Origin: Hymenobacter chitinivorans DSM 11115
GTDB lineage: Bacteria; Bacteroidota; Bacteroidia; Cytophagales; Hymenobacteraceae
Assembly: GCF_002797555.1 (NCBI RefSeq)
Contig: NZ_PGFA01000002.1
Location: 124,001-188,000 of the forward strand
Direction of reading: 5' to 3'
Length of the DNA stretch: 64,000 nucleotides
Both the position numbers and the translations under genes were made by a program. Under the pieces are notes generated by a model that did no database searches, was not told where the DNA came from, and was given only the letters and a program-made list of their open reading frames with translations. Within the stretch, counting starts at the first letter, position 1, and each line of letters starts with the position of its first letter. Shown piece by piece: positions 35,237 to 43,874 of the stretch.

Positions 35237-36217
35237 ATGACCACAACTTTTACTGTTTCCGCTAGTTGGTTTCGCCGGCTGCTGTTGCTACTGATGTTCA
35301 GTGGCATCTCCTTGGTGGCCCAGGCTCAAACGTCGGAATCCAGCGCCGCTGCGCCCGATACCGTGCAGGGCTGGAAGCGCGGGGGCGTGGGCACGCTCAA
35401 CTTCAGCCAAGTAAGCCTGAGCAACTGGGCGCCCGGGGGCCAAAGCTCCCTGTCGCTGCTGGCCATTGGCAACGCTTTTCTGCATTACCGTCGGGGCCAA
35501 AACACGTTCGATACGTCCCTGGACGTCGTGTACGGCAGCCTGAAAGCGGGCAAGGCCAAAATCCGCAAGAGCGACGACCGGCTCGAATTCAACGCCAAAT
35601 ACGGCCGCCAGTTTACCAAGGTGCTCTACTACGCGGCCCAGGCCAATGTCAAAACCCAGCTGACGCCCACTTACGCCGTCGACAAGCCCGATTCGCTGCT
35701 GTCCCGCTTTTTTGCCCCGGCCTTTATCCTGGCTTCCCTCGGCATCGACTACAAGCCCAACGACCAGCTGTCGGTGTTTCTGTCGCCCGTTACCGGCAAG
35801 TTTACCGTTGTGGCCGACCAGACCCTGGCCGATGCCGGGGCCTTCGGCGTGGACGCCGCCGCGCGGGATGCGGCCGGCCGACCGATTCGCGGTACCGGGC
35901 AACAGTTCCGGCAAGAACTCGGCGCGTATTTAAACGTAAAGTACCGGCGTCCCATCTGGGAGAATATTACATTTCAAAGTAAGTTGGACCTCTTCAGTAA
36001 CTACCTGCACAACCCCTCCAACGTGGACGTGAACTGGGAAAACCTGATCAGCTTCAAGGTCAATAAATTCATCAGCAGCAGTATTACCACCACTCTCGTG
36101 TACGATGACGATGTTTTAGTGCCCGTCGACCGGAATGAGGACGGCACTCCCGACAGCCGGGGCCGCCGGATCCAGTTCAAGGAAACCCTGGGTATTGGCC
36201 TGACTTATAGGTTTTAA
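35237..36217 (+). CDS. DUF3078 domain outer membrane protein
   Basis: 326 residues. A signal peptide (to about residue 31, ending VAQAQ) precedes the DUF3078 barrel: GGVGTLNFSQVSLSNWAPGG, DVVYGSLKAG, LEFNAKYGRQ, FLSPVTGKFTVVADQTLADA, NVDVNWENLISFKVNKFISS, VYDDDVLVPV, ending QFKETLGIGLTYRF. The aromatic C-terminal residue and alternating strands indicate an outer membrane beta-barrel. The role of DUF3078 is unknown. The start at 35237 follows directly after the mscL terminator, leaving no room for a normal promoter, so it may depend on read-through from mscL. Confidence 0.93.
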   Translation: MTTTFTVSASWFRRLLLLLMFSGISLVAQAQTSESSAAAPDTVQGWKRGGVGTLNFSQVSLSNWAPGGQSSLSLLAIGNAFLHYRRGQNTFDTSLDVVYGSLKAGKAKIRKSDDRLEFNAKYGRQFTKVLYYAAQANVKTQLTPTYAVDKPDSLLSRFFAPAFILASLGIDYKPNDQLSVFLSPVTGKFTVVADQTLADAGAFGVDAAARDAAGRPIRGTGQQFRQELGAYLNVKYRRPIWENITFQSKLDLFSNYLHNPSNVDVNWENLISFKVNKFISSSITTTLVYDDDVLVPVDRNEDGTPDSRGRRIQFKETLGIGLTYRF

Positions 36218-36228
36218 CGAAATTGAAC

Positions 36229-36236
36229 TATATTTG
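36229..36236 (+). promoter_or_regulatory. Candidate -7 promoter element of the 36327 gene
   Basis: TATATTTG matches TAnnTTTG, 90 bases before the ATG at 36327 and just after the DUF3078 stop codon. No -33 element is clear. Confidence 0.4.
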
Positions 36237-36326
36237 CTCCTCTCCGGTTGTGTGGCTGCCGAACCCGGGGACGGAGCGCCTGCCTGCTGCCCCACCTGAT
36301 CCTCCTCTTCTCACCTGCCCTATTGT

Positions 36327-36755
36327 ATGAAAAAGCTGATTGCCGCACTGCTGCTGGCCGGTACTAGCCTCGTTGCTTTCCAGGCCCAGGCTCAATCATC
36401 GGAGCCGGCTGCCGACAAGCCGGCGGCTTCCCGTAAGCCGTCCCGGAAAGCTTCCGGGGAGGATATTGCCCGGATGCAGCGGCGCATGAGCATGAACCCA
36501 AACGAGGTGAAGCGCGACCAGCAGATGGAGATTCTCGAAGCTCGCTCGGGCGGCACGGCCAACACTAGCTTCGGCCGCGCCGCGGGTCCCGCCCGGCAAT
36601 ACGAGAAGGGTAATTCAGGCTTTATGGTGCGCAAGTTTAAGGACAAGCGCGGCACCGCCCAGCAAAAGCGGGGACAGAGCCGGCCCGCCCCCGGCATTGA
36701 CCCCAAGGGCAAACCTTTGTCGCATAAGAAGAAGCACCGCTTTCTGTTCTTCTAG
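36327..36755 (+). CDS. Small secreted highly basic protein of unknown function
   Basis: 142 residues. A signal peptide (MKKLIAALLLAGTSLVAFQA, cut after QAQ) is followed by a very polar mature part rich in Lys, Arg, Ala and Gly: DKPAASRKPSRKASGEDIAR, a MSMNPNEVKRDQQMEIL helix and a C-terminal KKKHRFLFF. It has little hydrophobic core and is probably largely disordered; it may bind anionic surface polymers. I do not recognise the family. A good terminator follows its stop. Confidence 0.78.
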   Translation: MKKLIAALLLAGTSLVAFQAQAQSSEPAADKPAASRKPSRKASGEDIARMQRRMSMNPNEVKRDQQMEILEARSGGTANTSFGRAAGPARQYEKGNSGFMVRKFKDKRGTAQQKRGQSRPAPGIDPKGKPLSHKKKHRFLFF

Positions 36756-37223
36756 AAGGCCGGCCCCCAACAAACAAAAAAGCCCCGTAGCAGCGCTGCG
36801 GGGCTTTTTGCATCTTCAACGGCTTCGAGGCCACCGTTCGCCCCCGATGCTGCTGAAGAAGTAGCAGTTCCTGGGCCGTGTCGGAAACGGTCAGGTATTT
36901 CCATAGAAGCTAGCTAGCGTAAGGCTCAGCAATACGGCAGCTAGCTCCTATTCCTAATACGAGATATTGGGGCTGAGGTAGCACGCCAGTAGTAATTACT
37001 GACGTGATTAGCAGTTACAGCGAGCTATAGTTCCCCTCCGTGCAAGTGCTACCGGCTACATCAGTGCCTGCCCAACCTCCGCAAAGACCAGCGGTGCCAG
37101 CCTTTCAAATTCACTAAGCAATAACGTATAGCCTCAGGCATTGACGCAGGGTGTAAGTCCCCGAAACTCTAGCCGGCTCGTAGTCCGTTATTGCCGGCCC
37201 GTAAGGTGGCTGGAGCCCAATAG
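36756..37223. other. Intergenic region after the basic secreted protein
   Basis: 468 bases between convergent genes. After the terminator at 36777-36809 there is about 410 bases with no ORF of coding character, no strong repeat and no RNA gene I recognise. Confidence 0.5.
36777..36809 (+). terminator. Intrinsic terminator
   Basis: AAAAAGCCCCG (36777-36787) pairs with CGGGGCTTTTT (36799-36809). The loop contains a further small palindrome, CAGCGCTG. It sits 21 bases after the stop of the basic secreted protein gene and can work in both directions. Confidence 0.9.
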
Positions 37224-38021
37224 TTAGAACTTGGCAGTGAGGCCTAATTTGAGGTAGTTCATATCGTAGCCCAACTCGGTGAAGGCGCCAATGTTGTTAC
37301 TGAAGAAATAACGGGCTCCCACAAAAATGCCGCTGGTAATGTAGCTCGAACTGCTGGAGTAGCCTTTCAGCTCAGGAATGTCATCATAGTAAGAGTCGCT
37401 CCACTTCTGAATCCGCACGCCCACGCTCAAGCCGCCGTAGGTATCAAGCTTGGGATTCTGGAATACGTTGTAGTGGTAAGTACCCCGCGCAGCCACAATG
37501 ATATTGGTCCAGGTAGCCTTGTATTTGGTTCCCGGATAATCGTAGTGGTAGGCTTTGTAGCCTACCAGGCCGCCTACCCCAATTGTGCCCGGTCCCACTC
37601 CTTCGCGCAGGCCGTGCTCCACCGACAGGCTCAAAGCCGGTGTCGACTTCAGCGTGCCATAATAGCCGTAGCCCAAGCCCAGGCCTACACCCAGGTTTAC
37701 CATGTTCGTGCCTTTGCGGAACAACTCGCCATTGGCAGCCGTAGTGGCGCTTTTCGATTCAGTCTTTGGCTCAGGAGCTGGCGTTGGGGCAGGTGCCGGA
37801 GCGGCCGTAGGTGCTGGCTTTGGCGCAGGTTTGGTGGTAGTGGCCGAGCTGGGTTTGGTGGTGGTCTTGCTAGTAGTGGCCGGTGTTTTGGTCGTAACCA
37901 CCTTGGCTGGGGCTGTCCCAGGACTAGCGGGTTTGGTAGTGCGGGCTGGCGTTTTGGTTTGGGCCAGCGCGCTGCTGCCGGTCATGGCCGCAGCGAGGAG
38001 GAAGGTAGCAAGTGTTTTCAT
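37224..38021 (-). CDS. Outer membrane beta-barrel protein with Ala/Pro/Thr/Lys-rich linker
   Basis: 265 residues. The signal peptide (MKTLATFLLAAAMTGSSALA) is followed by a long low-complexity linker (about 21-92) of TK, TTKP and PAPAPTP units, then a small barrel of about 170 residues: NMVNLGVGLGLGYGYYGTLK, SLSVEHGLREG, TIGVGGLVGYKAYHYDY, ending YDMNYLKLGLTAKF with terminal Phe. This is the OmpW/outer-membrane-beta-barrel type architecture. The linker may span the peptidoglycan. It has a promoter with both expected boxes at 38086-38116. Confidence 0.85.
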   Translation of the reverse strand: MKTLATFLLAAAMTGSSALAQTKTPARTTKPASPGTAPAKVVTTKTPATTSKTTTKPSSATTTKPAPKPAPTAAPAPAPTPAPEPKTESKSATTAANGELFRKGTNMVNLGVGLGLGYGYYGTLKSTPALSLSVEHGLREGVGPGTIGVGGLVGYKAYHYDYPGTKYKATWTNIIVAARGTYHYNVFQNPKLDTYGGLSVGVRIQKWSDSYYDDIPELKGYSSSSSYITSGIFVGARYFFSNNIGAFTELGYDMNYLKLGLTAKF

Positions 38022-38085
38022 AGCAGCTGAAGAATAAAAGTTCGGATGAAGTGGCGCAGGTGTGCAATTATTTCCTGAACTGATG

Positions 38086-38116
38086 CAAAACTACGCTGGG
38101 TAAAAGTTACCGTCAA
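38086..38116 (-). promoter_or_regulatory. Bacteroidota promoter of the 37224-38021 gene
   Basis: On the minus strand TTG (38116-38114), 20 bases, TAGTTTTG (38093-38086). Both spacing and sequence fit the -33/-7 consensus. It would give a leader of about 60 bases. Confidence 0.72.
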
Positions 38117-38614
38117 TCGCATGATTATGTGACTTAGTAAGTAAGTAGCTCATTACCAGTTGAAAGCGTGATTTTGAAGGATTAAATATATAAAATAATT
38201 GATTCTGCGCAGTTTGGAAATCAACCAAGTGGCCGGTAGCAGGTATCTGGCCCGCTTCGTTTTGGTCTTGCAGATATTGCTTTGCTGCGCCTGCCGAACC
38301 GAATTATCAAAGCCTGCTGCTGCCGTCGGCGAGACTCTTGCGGTAGCTATTACCGCTGGGACTACCACCCACCGTGCTGTTCTTCACAAGAATTGACGCA
38401 ACGCCCTTCTTTGTGTCAGTGCGTACCTGTCCTGCTCGGCCTTCGGCGCCGAATAATTTTCCATGGCGTGGCTGATTTTTGAGCACCACGGCAGTAGCTA
38501 AGCCCGGTTGTGGCTTGGCACGTTGATAGAGTTCGTCGACCTAGCCACCGGTAGGCTTGCCTGTAGCTATAGCTTGTGAATTTAATTTGGGGGGTATCCA
38601 AGGTTAAGCGGCGC

Positions 38615-38655
38615 AAAAACAAAACGCCCCAGCTGTTTCCAGCCGGGGCGTTTTG
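38615..38655 (-). terminator. Intrinsic terminator after infB
   Basis: On the minus strand a continuous stem of about 15 bp (arms within 38621-38635 and 38640-38654, including one G-U pair) closed by a GAAA tetraloop, followed by TTTTGTTTTTG. It lies 22 bases after the infB stop. Confidence 0.93.
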
Positions 38656-38676
38656 CACTTATTACCTTCAAGCCGA

Positions 38677-41600
38677 CTACAGCGTCCGCTTGATTTCTTT
38701 CTCTTCGAAGCCTTCGATGTTGTCGCCTTCGCGCAGGTCATTGAAGCCTTTGATCGAAATACCGCATTCGTAGCCCTGGCGTACTTCCGACACATCGTCT
38801 TTGTAACGCTTCAGCGCCGAGATGTCGCCGGAGTGTACCACGATACCGTCGCGCACGACCCGCACCTTGGTATTGCGGGTGAAGGAGCCTTCCGTTACCA
38901 TACAGCCGGCAATGCTGCCCACCTTGGTAATGTTGAACACCTGCCGCACCTCGGCGTTGGCTACTACTACTTCCTGCACCGTCGGGGCCAGCATGCCTTC
39001 CATGGCATCCTTCACCTCGTTGATGGCGTTGTAGATAATCGAGTAGAGACGGATGTCGATCTGCTCATTGTCGGCCAGCTTGCGGGCACTCTGCGAGGGC
39101 CGCACCTGGAAACCAATGATGATGGCGTCGGAAGCCGAAGCCAGCAGCACGTCCGATTCGGAGATGGCACCCACCCCTTTGGAAAGGATGTTCACCTTCA
39201 CTTCCGGCGTCGAGAGCTTCAGCAGCGAGTCGGAGAGGGCTTCTACCGAGCCGTCCACGTCACCTTTCACAATAACGTTGAGCTCCTTGAACGAACCAAT
39301 GGCCAGACGACGACCGATTTCGTCGAGGGTGATGTGCTTCTTGGTGCGCATGCTCTGCTCACGGGTGAGCTGCTGACGCTGGGTGGCCAGTTCGCGGGCT
39401 TCGCGCTCAGTTTCCATCACCTGCAGCTTGTCACCAGCCTGAGGGGCACCCGTCAAACCAAGTACCTGCACCGGAGTAGCCGGACCGGCCTGCTTCATCT
39501 TCTTGCCGCGGTGGTCGGTCATGGCCTTCACGCGGCCGTAGTGCGGACCGGCCAGTACTACGTCACCTACTTTCAGGGTACCAGTTTGCACCAGCACGGT
39601 GGTTACGTAGCCGCGGCCTTTGTCCAGCATGGCTTCAATAACGGCACCCACGGCGTTGCGGTCGGGGTTGGCTTTCAGTTCGAGCAGTTCGGCTTCAAGC
39701 AGAACTTTCTCCAGGAGGTCGTCGATACCGAGACCCGTCTTGGCCGAAACCTCCTGCGACTGGTATTTGCCACCCCATTCTTCCACCAGGATGTTCATCT
39801 GCGAAAGTTCTTCGCGGATTTTCTCCGAGTTGGCGCCGGGCTTGTCAATCTTGTTCATCGCAATTACGATGGGCACGCCCGCCGCTTGTGCGTGGTTGAT
39901 GGCTTCCCGCGTCTGGGGCATTACCGAGTCATCGGCTGCCACTACGATGATGGCAATGTCGGTAATCTTGGCACCCCGGGCACGCATGGCGGTAAACGCT
40001 TCGTGACCCGGTGTATCGAGGAAAGTAACCCGCTTGCCCGATTTAGTCATTACATCGTAAGCGCCGATGTGCTGGGTGATACCGCCGGCTTCGCCTTTGG
40101 CCACGCTGGCGTTACGGATGTAGTCCAGCAGCGAGGTTTTACCGTGGTCGACGTGACCCATGATGGTCACGATGGGGGCACGGGGCTGCAGATCCTCTTC
40201 GTTGTCGTCGAGGGTCGTGTCTACTTCCTCTTCCTCGGCCGACAGGAATTCCACATCGTAGCCGAATTCATCGGCAATAACGGTAATGGCTTCCGCGTCG
40301 AGGCGCTGGTTGATCGAAACGAACATGCCCATGTTCAGGCACACCTTGATTACCTCGTTTACCGAAACGTCCATCAGCGAGGCCAAGTCATTGGCGGAGA
40401 TGAACTCGGTTACTTTGAGGGTCTTGGCGTCTAGTTCGTTCTGGGCGCGCTGGGCTTCACGGTCTTCGGCTACACCAGCCCGCTTGTCGCGGCGGTATTT
40501 AGCGCGGTTGTTCTGGTTACCACCACGGCCGCCGCTGAGTTTGGCCAGCGTGGCTTTGATCTGCTCCTGAATCTGCTTGTCGTTCTGCTCGGGCGTTACG
40601 GCCTGGGCCGGACGCGGAGCATTCTGCCCACCCTGTCCGGGCCGCTGACCCGGGCCACCGGGGCGCTGACCGGGGCCACCGGGACGGTTGCCTTGCTGGC
40701 CGGGACCACCGGGGCGGTTGCCCTGGTAACCACCGCCCTGGCCGGTGTTCTGACCGCCTTGGCCGCCCTGACCACCCGTGGTCGGAGCCCCGGGAGCCGG
40801 CATGCGCTGGCGCTTTTTCTTATCCGTGCCGGGGCCGAGGCCGCTCTTGCGCACGTCGGATGAGGCCACCGGACGAGCATTTCGGCCACCGCGGCGGGAG
40901 GAGTCGAGTGGCAGCTCAATCTTGCCCAGTACCGTTAGGCCCTTGAGCTGGTCGGCTTTGGCTACGATGGTGCTGGTGTCTTCGGGCTGATCAGCAGCGG
41001 CCGGCTCGGCAGCCGGAGCTGCGGCTACGGGAACGGCCGGTTGGGGAGCCGGGGCAGCTGGAGCAGCCGCTACGGGAGCCGGAGCAGCCACAGGGGCTGG
41101 GGCCGGCTGCGGGGCGGCTTCAACTTTAGGTTCCGGCTTAGCTTCAGCCACGGGGGCCGGAGTGGGAGCGGGAGCTGGTGCGGCGGGCTTGGCTTCTGCT
41201 ACCGGAGCCGGAGTGGGAGCCGGGGCAGGCTGAGGAGCCGGAGCGGGGGTGGGTTGGGGAGCGGCAGCCGCGGGACGCGGCGGCACCGGCCGGCCCTTGG
41301 AGTCCAGCTCGATTTTGCCCAACACTTTCAGGCCGGGAACTTTGGGAGCTTCGGGCTCAGCCGGGGCAGCAGCCACGGGGGCCGGAGCAGCTACGGGAGC
41401 AGCGGGCTTAGCTTCAGCGGCGGGAGCGGGCTGCGGAGCCGGGGCTGCGGCCGGAGTGGGCACAGCGGGGCTAGCCGCTTTCGGCGCCACGGGTTCAGGC
41501 CGGGGAGCAGGAGCTGGAGCAGCTTCAGCTTCCGTCTGGCGCTTGGCCTGCGTGAGCTTGGTTGCCTCCATTTTGTCTTGCGCCGACGACGCAAACTCCT

Positions 41601-41754
41601 TTTCCAGCAGGCCCACCTGTTCGGCAGTCAGCTTCGTGGTAGGTTTATTTTCTACCTGATGTCCTTTCTTGGCCAAGGTCTCCACGACCGTGCCCATTCC
41701 AATATTCAGGTCTTTGGCTGCCTGCTGGAGCCGTTTAGGTGCTGCTTCCGCCAT
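38677..41754 (-). CDS. infB: Translation initiation factor IF-2
   Basis: 1025 residues. IF-2 places fMet-tRNA on the ribosome. The N-terminal IF2_N helix (about 1-55, [20 protein letters not shown]) is followed by a very long Ala/Pro-rich stretch (about 60-290), a Gly/Arg/Gln-rich stretch (about 330-400) and a second IF2_N ([20 protein letters not shown]). The GTPase domain has [26 protein letters not shown] and [11 protein letters not shown]; domains II-IV follow to the end. The start at 41754 ([16 protein letters not shown]) is the family start and follows a -7 element; the frame is open upstream. It is last in rimP-nusA-infB, with a strong terminator. Confidence 0.97.
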   Translation of the reverse strand: MAEAAPKRLQQAAKDLNIGMGTVVETLAKKGHQVENKPTTKLTAEQVGLLEKEFASSAQDKMEATKLTQAKRQTEAEAAPAPAPRPEPVAPKAASPAVPTPAAAPAPQPAPAAEAKPAAPVAAPAPVAAAPAEPEAPKVPGLKVLGKIELDSKGRPVPPRPAAAAPQPTPAPAPQPAPAPTPAPVAEAKPAAPAPAPTPAPVAEAKPEPKVEAAPQPAPAPVAAPAPVAAAPAAPAPQPAVPVAAAPAAEPAAADQPEDTSTIVAKADQLKGLTVLGKIELPLDSSRRGGRNARPVASSDVRKSGLGPGTDKKKRQRMPAPGAPTTGGQGGQGGQNTGQGGGYQGNRPGGPGQQGNRPGGPGQRPGGPGQRPGQGGQNAPRPAQAVTPEQNDKQIQEQIKATLAKLSGGRGGNQNNRAKYRRDKRAGVAEDREAQRAQNELDAKTLKVTEFISANDLASLMDVSVNEVIKVCLNMGMFVSINQRLDAEAITVIADEFGYDVEFLSAEEEEVDTTLDDNEEDLQPRAPIVTIMGHVDHGKTSLLDYIRNASVAKGEAGGITQHIGAYDVMTKSGKRVTFLDTPGHEAFTAMRARGAKITDIAIIVVAADDSVMPQTREAINHAQAAGVPIVIAMNKIDKPGANSEKIREELSQMNILVEEWGGKYQSQEVSAKTGLGIDDLLEKVLLEAELLELKANPDRNAVGAVIEAMLDKGRGYVTTVLVQTGTLKVGDVVLAGPHYGRVKAMTDHRGKKMKQAGPATPVQVLGLTGAPQAGDKLQVMETEREARELATQRQQLTREQSMRTKKHITLDEIGRRLAIGSFKELNVIVKGDVDGSVEALSDSLLKLSTPEVKVNILSKGVGAISESDVLLASASDAIIIGFQVRPSQSARKLADNEQIDIRLYSIIYNAINEVKDAMEGMLAPTVQEVVVANAEVRQVFNITKVGSIAGCMVTEGSFTRNTKVRVVRDGIVVHSGDISALKRYKDDVSEVRQGYECGISIKGFNDLREGDNIEGFEEKEIKRTL

Positions 41755-41787
41755 TCTATGCTCGCGAACGATACTCGTATTCAGATG

Positions 41788-41795
41788 CAAAGGTA
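41788..41795 (-). promoter_or_regulatory. Candidate internal promoter -7 element of infB
   Basis: The minus strand reads TACCTTTG, 33 bases before the infB ATG at 41754. A TTTG (41825-41822) is 26 bases upstream, longer than the usual spacing. It may allow extra infB expression within the operon. Confidence 0.4.
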
Positions 41796-41876
41796 CTACA
41801 TTAAATCTTGCCAGCCGACGCCAAATCACGCCGACTAGCGTGATTTAGCGTCCTTGCTGTACCGGCCGCCGCGCAT

Positions 41877-43160
41877 TCATTGCGCGTCGCCGGAATTTGT
41901 GGTTTCTTCTTGTTCTTCGTTATCCTCGAATTCATTGCGGATAATGCGGAAAACGTCCTCTACGGTAACGTCCTCCAGCTCGGTGCGCCGCACGATATCT
42001 TCTTTGCTCACTGCCAGTACGGCGCGGCCCGTGTCGAGGCCGATTTTCTTGAGCTCGTCGAGCACCCAGCCTTCGATTTCATCCTGGAATTCGTCGAGGG
42101 CAATATCTTCGTCGTAGTCGCCGGCTTCGCGGAACACGTCGATTTCCATGCCTACCAACCGGCTTGCCAGCTTGATGTTGGCACCGCCACGGCCGATGGC
42201 CAGACTAACTTGGTCCGGCTTTAAGAACACCGATACCCGACCAGTTTGTTCATTAATCCGCATTGACCCAATCTTGGCCGGCGACAAGGCCCGCTGGATG
42301 TAGAGCTCGAGGTTATCAGTGTAGTTGATGACGTCGATGTTCTCGTTTTCCAGCTCCCGCACTACGGCGTGAATCCGGGAGCCTTTCATGCCCACGCAGG
42401 CACCCACGGGGTCAATCCGGTCGTCGTAGCTTTCGACGGCTACTTTGGCCCGCTCGCCGGGCTCGCGCACGATGTTCTTGATGGTAATCAGGCCATCGTA
42501 GATTTCGGGTACTTCCAGCTCGAACAGACGCTCCAGGAAAGCCGGCGCGGCGCGCGAAAGGATGATTTTGGGCGTGCCGTTGATGATTTCCACCCGGTGT
42601 ACCACGGCGCGCACGGTGTCGCCCTTGCGGTAGCGGTCCTTGGGAATCTGCTCGGCCTTGGGCAGCACCAGCTCGTTTTCTTCCTTGTCCAGAATCAGGG
42701 CCTCGCGGCTCCACACCTGATACACCTCGCCGGTCACGATTTCGCCCACCTGGTCTTTGTAGGCCTGGTAGAGGTTGTCGCGCTCCAGGTCCTTCACGCG
42801 CTGAATCAGCGTCTGGCGGGCCATGAGCACGGCGCGGCGGCCAAAGTCTTCGAGTTTCACCTCTTCGGCTACCTGCTCGCCCACTTCAAAGTCGGCCTCG
42901 ATTTTCTGGGCTTCGGCCAGCGGAATCTTGTCGAAATCCCAGATGTCTTCCGAGTCGTCATCCACGATTTCGCGGTTGCGCCAAATCTCCAGGTCACCTT
43001 TGTCCACGTTGATGATGACGTCGAAGTTCTCGTCGGTGGTGTACTTCTTCCGGATCATCGTGCGGAACACGTCCTCCAGGATACTCATCATCGTGGGACG
43101 GTCGATGTTCTTGGAGCGGGCGAACTCGGCGAACGATTCTATCAGGACGTTGCTGTTCAT
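41877..43160 (-). CDS. nusA: Transcription termination/antitermination factor NusA
   Basis: 427 residues beginning MNSNVLIESFAEFARSKNID. NusA binds RNA polymerase and controls pausing and termination. The N-terminal domain (1-125), S1 domain (about 130-200, VGEIVTGEVYQVWSREALIL), KH1 (about 230-300, VGACVGMKGSRIHAVVRELE) and KH2 (about 305-370, VSLAIGRGGANIKLASRLVG) are in order. The C-terminal acidic repeats of E. coli NusA are absent, as usual in this phylum. It lies between rimP and infB. Confidence 0.97.
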   Translation of the reverse strand: MNSNVLIESFAEFARSKNIDRPTMMSILEDVFRTMIRKKYTTDENFDVIINVDKGDLEIWRNREIVDDDSEDIWDFDKIPLAEAQKIEADFEVGEQVAEEVKLEDFGRRAVLMARQTLIQRVKDLERDNLYQAYKDQVGEIVTGEVYQVWSREALILDKEENELVLPKAEQIPKDRYRKGDTVRAVVHRVEIINGTPKIILSRAAPAFLERLFELEVPEIYDGLITIKNIVREPGERAKVAVESYDDRIDPVGACVGMKGSRIHAVVRELENENIDVINYTDNLELYIQRALSPAKIGSMRINEQTGRVSVFLKPDQVSLAIGRGGANIKLASRLVGMEIDVFREAGDYDEDIALDEFQDEIEGWVLDELKKIGLDTGRAVLAVSKEDIVRRTELEDVTVEDVFRIIRNEFEDNEEQEETTNSGDAQ

Positions 43161-43282
43161 GGGGTTAAGCTATTAACTGTTGGGTGGGCGGTTGGGTTTA
43201 AGAACCGGTACTTGCGCAACAGCTTACGGGTTAGATGAATTTCAGAACCAAGCCAGCAGCGTAAAGCAGCCGGCTCACTTAG

Positions 43283-43753
43283 TTATTTAAAGGAAATAAC
43301 GACCCGGGCCTCCTTGATGTCCGCGAAGGGCACCAGTACGGCGGGCAATACTTTCTTTTTGTTTTTCTCCTTGATTTCCTCGGCCAGCTGAATGCCTTCG
43401 GCCTCGGCGGCTTCCATGACGCCGGTTTTCTCGGTGCCGTCCTGCAGCTTCACGTTCACGGTACGGCCCACGTGGCGGGTGTACTGGCGCTGGTCGGTGA
43501 AGGGCTGGTCGGCGCCGGGCGAAGTTACTTCCAGCGTGTAGCTGGCTTCTTCGCCGTAGGCCTCGTCGATGCGGCGGGCCAAACGACGGCTGACCAGGGC
43601 GCACTCGTCGATACCGAAACCCTGCTCACTGTCGAGAATGACCGTAATCTTGGGCCGGATGGCGTCGGACACGGTGAGGGCGACAACGAACAGCTCGGGA
43701 CCGGGCAGGCTGTCCTGGAGCATTTCGGCAATTTGGTCGCGGTCGAATTTCAT
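43283..43753 (-). CDS. rimP: Ribosome maturation factor RimP
   Basis: 156 residues. RimP helps assemble the 30S subunit. The N-terminal domain contains ITVILDSEQGFGIDECALVS and RRLARRIDE; the central TLEVTSPGADQPFTDQRQY motif is the family signature (LEVSSPG in most members), and an Sm-like C-terminal domain follows (GRTVNVKLQDGTEKTGVMEA). It heads rimP-nusA-infB and has a promoter with both boxes (43822-43852) and a hairpin in its leader. Confidence 0.95.
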   Translation of the reverse strand: MKFDRDQIAEMLQDSLPGPELFVVALTVSDAIRPKITVILDSEQGFGIDECALVSRRLARRIDEAYGEEASYTLEVTSPGADQPFTDQRQYTRHVGRTVNVKLQDGTEKTGVMEAAEAEGIQLAEEIKEKNKKKVLPAVLVPFADIKEARVVISFK

Positions 43754-43777
43754 GGAGATGAATAGGGGGACAAAAGA

Positions 43778-43802
43778 AAGAGGGGACTGTCTGTCCCCTC
43801 TT
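43778..43802 (-). terminator. Terminator-like hairpin in the rimP leader
   Basis: AAGAGGGGAC (43778-43787) pairs perfectly with GTCCCCTCTT (43793-43802) around TGTCT. On the minus strand TTCTTTTG follows the stem. It is downstream of the rimP promoter and 24 bases before the rimP ATG, so it can end the upstream gene's transcript and also act as an attenuator for rimP-nusA-infB. Confidence 0.65.
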
Positions 43803-43821
43803 CGTAGTCAATTTGCTGGTG

Positions 43822-43852
43822 CAAAGATAAGCCGAAAAAATGCCGAAAGCAA
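43822..43852 (-). promoter_or_regulatory. Promoter of rimP-nusA-infB
   Basis: On the minus strand TTG (43852-43850), 20 bases, TATCTTTG (43829-43822): a good match to the Bacteroidota -33/-7 consensus. Transcription would start near 43816. Confidence 0.72.
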
Positions 43853-43874
43853 GCCGGGGCCGCGTAAGCCTCTG

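Larger units (their letters stand above)
38022..38676. other. Intergenic region between the barrel gene and infB
   Basis: 655 bases. It contains the barrel gene promoter (38086-38116), an AT-rich patch around 38160-38210 and the infB terminator (38615-38655). Short open frames in between show no coding character. Confidence 0.6.

Noticed and set aside
36810..37223. Possible RNA gene or gene remnant in a 410-base gap
   Set aside because: No tRNA-like fold, no strong stem and no ORF similar to any family could be found.
38653..40434. Plus-strand open frame of 593 codons
   Set aside because: Antisense of infB and its terminator region.
40596..40800. GC-rich tandem repeats that resemble a repeat array
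   Set aside because: They encode the Gly/Pro/Gln-rich linker of IF-2; the repeats follow the codon frame and are not CRISPR or a mobile element.
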